DNA of 42,433 nt from Bacteroidales bacterium (GTDB taxonomy: Bacteria; Bacteroidota; Bacteroidia; Bacteroidales; P3): assembly GCA_024400545.1 (NCBI GenBank), contig JAKSMO010000018.1, forward strand, positions 1 through 42,433, in the 5' to 3' direction. The position numbers were made by a program, and so were the translations under genes. Below the pieces are notes generated by a model. The model ran no database searches. It was not told where the DNA came from and saw nothing but the letters and a program-made list of their open reading frames with translations. This document shows, one piece after another, positions 42,356-42,433 of the stretch; position 1 is the stretch's first letter; the number at the start of each line of letters is the position of its first letter.

Positions 42356-42433
42356 TTATTCCGCAGACTCGGTGTTCTCGCCTCTAATCTTATCAACAAT
42401 CAGGGCGATGGCGCCATCGCCGGTGACATTGCC
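42356..42433 (-). CDS. Dicarboxylate/amino acid:cation symporter, C-terminus (cut by window edge)
   Basis: Only the last 25 codons and the TAA stop are inside the window. The minus-strand frame reads GNVTGDGAIALIVDKIRG and ends ENTESAE. The NVTGD-x-x-A-x-x-IV motif is the end of the last transmembrane region in the GltP/DctA sodium- or proton-coupled dicarboxylate and glutamate transporters. The assignment rests on this short motif. The stop lies 22 bases before the start of kinase paralog B. Confidence 0.65.
   Translation of the reverse strand, partial: GNVTGDGAIALIVDKIRGENTESAE

Noticed and set aside
42334-42399. 22-residue N-terminal extension of kinase paralog B
   Set aside because: It overlaps the symporter coding end in another frame and has no match in paralog A, whose start aligns with ATG 42331-42333.

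Overview
The window reads as chromosomal DNA of a member of the Bacteroidales (Bacteroidota), most likely an uncultured gut or anaerobic lineage. The evidence is the repeated use of the Bacteroidota -7 promoter element (TAnnTTTG, mostly TATCTTTG), the near absence of Shine-Dalgarno sequences, OmpA-type and helix-hairpin-helix outer-membrane proteins, an intact GH95 fucosidase, BspA-type leucine-rich repeats, and the sequences of RecA, RseP, XerC, FabF and the other housekeeping proteins. I saw no rRNA, tRNA, CRISPR array or transposase gene.

Layout. 1-397: start of an MmeI-type DNA methyltransferase/restriction enzyme, cut by the window edge. 878-5461: a plus-strand run of recA, a small exported protein, a RelA/SpoT (p)ppGpp enzyme and mazG, with ATGA overlaps. 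5495-8386: minus-strand rseP and an LptF/LptG permease (envelope maintenance). 8703-9921: xerC and the ribosome hibernation factor hpf. 9980-11405: phzF-like gene, rpsU and rpmB on the minus strand. 11693-14674: mutY, ssb and pgi. 14909-17918: two OmpA-family proteins. The first is a very highly expressed type; the second lies in a purN/glycosyltransferase/OmpA operon. 19913-22171: acpP, fabF and rnc. 22185-28138: a helix-hairpin-helix outer-membrane protein, a secreted endonuclease/exonuclease/phosphatase-family protein, an EamA transporter and a phosphohexomutase. 28418-31555: a DUF6266-like gene coupled to a GH95 alpha-L-fucosidase behind an unusual leader.

The accessory part is 31552-42333, all on the minus strand. 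It encodes a PP2C-like phosphatase, a protein with a DarT-like ADP-ribosyltransferase domain fused to a von Willebrand A (VWA) domain, a DUF6939-like protein that by eye resembles NADAR ADP-ribosyl hydrolases and ends in a QLDLF clamp-binding-like motif, an AlbA_2/Schlafen-type ATP-binding regulator with a 12-bp tandem repeat, and two paralogous kinases whose C-terminal halves are BspA-type leucine-rich repeats. Kinase + PP2C + VWA is the composition of the TerY-P phosphorylation triad; here the VWA partner carries a nucleic-acid ADP-ribosyltransferase-like toxin domain and has a candidate reversal enzyme beside it. I propose this as a phospho-regulated ADP-ribosylation conflict (defence or toxin-antitoxin) system. 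That proposal is inference from domain content and gene order. Between the two kinases lies a pair of inverted, diverged copies of a non-coding palindromic repeat, and the kinases themselves have recently duplicated.

The last 78 bases hold the C-terminus of a dicarboxylate/amino acid:cation symporter.
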